Shown here: in pieces, positions 63,296 through 64,000 of the stretch
Layout of the letters: each line of letters opens with the position of its first letter
Position numbering within the stretch: position 1 is the first letter of the stretch
From: Streptomyces sp. NBC_01341
Lineage (GTDB): Bacteria > Actinomycetota > Actinomycetes > Streptomycetales > Streptomycetaceae
Assembly: GCF_035946055.1 (NCBI RefSeq)
Contig: NZ_CP108364.1
Span: 744,001-808,000, forward strand
Reading direction: 5' to 3'
DNA: 64,000 nucleotides
Program-made: the position numbers and the translations under genes
Notes under the pieces: model-generated
What the model saw: only the letters and a program-made list of their open reading frames with translations
Databases searched by the model: none
What the model was told of the DNA's origin: nothing

Positions 63296-64000
63296 GTGAT
63301 CGGAAGACACGACGAGCCCGAAGTTCCTCTGGTACGTCCCCAACACCGTCGAGCCGGGTCACCGCGGCGATCACACGGCGTCCGGCTGGGGGTCCGTCGA
63401 GTACTCCACCGACCTCGCCCGCGCGGCGGAGGCGCACGGCTGGAGCGGTGCCCTGATCGGCACCGGGTGGGGACGGCCGGACACCTTCACCGTCGCCACC
63501 GCCCTGGCGGCCCGGACCACGGCGTTCGAACCGTTGATCGCGGTCCGCCCGGGCTACTGGCAGCCCGCGCAGCTCGCCGGTGCGGCGGCCACCCTCGACC
63601 AGCTGAGCCGGGGGCGCGTCCTCCTCAACATCGTCAGCGGACAGGACAACCTGGGTGCGTACGGCGACACCAACGTCGATCCCGCGGCGCGCTACGCCCG
63701 CACCGAGGAGTTCATGCATCTGCTGCGGCGCCTGTGGACGGAGGAGAACGTCACGTACACCGGTGAGTACTTCCAGGTCACCGCCTCCACCGTGGCACCG
63801 CGCCCCTACGTGAACGGCGACCGGCACCACCCCACGCTCTACTTCGGCGGCGCGTCCCCGGCCGCCGAACGCGTGTCGGCGGCCGAGGCGGACGTCCAGC
63901 TCTTCTGGGGTGAGCCCCTCGACGGGATCGCCGAACGCGTCGACCGGCTGAAGGCGTTGAGCGAGCACGTCGGCCGCCGTCACCGACCGCTGGAGTTCGG
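63296..64000 (+). CDS. SsuD-like LLM-class flavin monooxygenase (partial; frameshift after the start)
   Basis: The 3' end lies beyond the window. From 63300 the frame reads SEDTTSPKFLWYVPNTVEPG, then RGDHTASGWGSVEYSTDLAR and LLNIVSGQDNLGAYGDTNVD, matching alkanesulfonate monooxygenase-like luciferase-family enzymes. These use FMNH2 to release sulfite from sulfonates or oxidise related compounds. This frame has no start: an in-frame TGA lies at 63297-63299. A GTG at 63296 would give a natural N-terminus (MSEDTTSPK) if the single A at 63299 were absent, so a one-base insertion or read error is likely. It might otherwise be a recently broken gene. Confidence 0.75.

Overview
The window is chromosomal DNA from a Streptomyces species or a very close relative. 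The evidence is very high GC, GTG and TTG starts, many 4-base stop/start overlaps, Tat and lipoprotein signals, and typical families (DUF574 methyltransferase, DUF5709, DUF6381, SpoIIE phosphatases, class F sortase). From about 5.3 to 15.4 kb, gene content and order match my memory of the S. coelicolor SCO0922-SCO0932 neighbourhood. No rRNA, tRNA, insertion sequence or CRISPR array was seen.

Layout. 1-5.2 kb: partial sugar-binding lipoprotein, dodecin, PfpI-like protein, two small charged proteins and a class II UvrA-like protein. 5.3-14.6 kb: sdhCAB with a divergent LysR gene, a PAS-GGDEF-EAL enzyme (RmdA-like) overlapping a DUF574 methyltransferase gene, a repeat lipoprotein and a poly-proline secreted protein. 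14.6-20.7 kb: cell-surface group with a DUF4239 membrane protein, two paralogous secreted proteins with C-terminal anchors, a class F sortase, a Tat-type polysaccharide deacetylase, a universal stress protein and a CapA-like lipoprotein. 20.9-26.5 kb: an ECF sigma gene convergent with and overlapping an anti-sigma-like gene, then an operon of LytTR regulator, DUF485, solute:sodium symporter and histidine kinase. 26.5-31.1 kb: Fpg/Nei glycosylase, wax-ester synthase and a large PAS-GAF-SpoIIE phosphatase. 31.1-38 kb: YndJ-DUF1990-lipase maturation factor operon behind a two-operator promoter, an unknown 57-residue peptide, a zinc-ribbon SDR and an MFS transporter. 38-43 kb: SigB-family signalling block. 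43.2-45.7 kb: DMT transporter and Rpf/LysM/M23 wall hydrolase. 45.9-53.1 kb: LacI and ROK regulators and a sugar ABC-beta-glucosidase operon. 53.2-64 kb: DUF1996 protein and secreted S1 protease under LacI-type palindromes, a broken carboxylesterase, HD protein, MurE-like ligase, ABC exporter, and an SsuD-like monooxygenase preceded by a Cys-ending mini-ORF.

Functional links. sdhCAB is a complete single-membrane-subunit succinate dehydrogenase. The ROK-ABC-GH1 block imports and hydrolyses a glucoside, and lacks its own ATPase. The sigma, SpoIIE phosphatase, kinase, receiver and ATP-binding proteins at 38-43 kb form most of a partner-switching cascade but no STAS anti-anti-sigma protein is present. 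Sortase, surface proteins, deacetylase, CapA and Rpf hydrolase form a recurring cell-envelope theme. Family assignments come from reading motifs. No database search was run.
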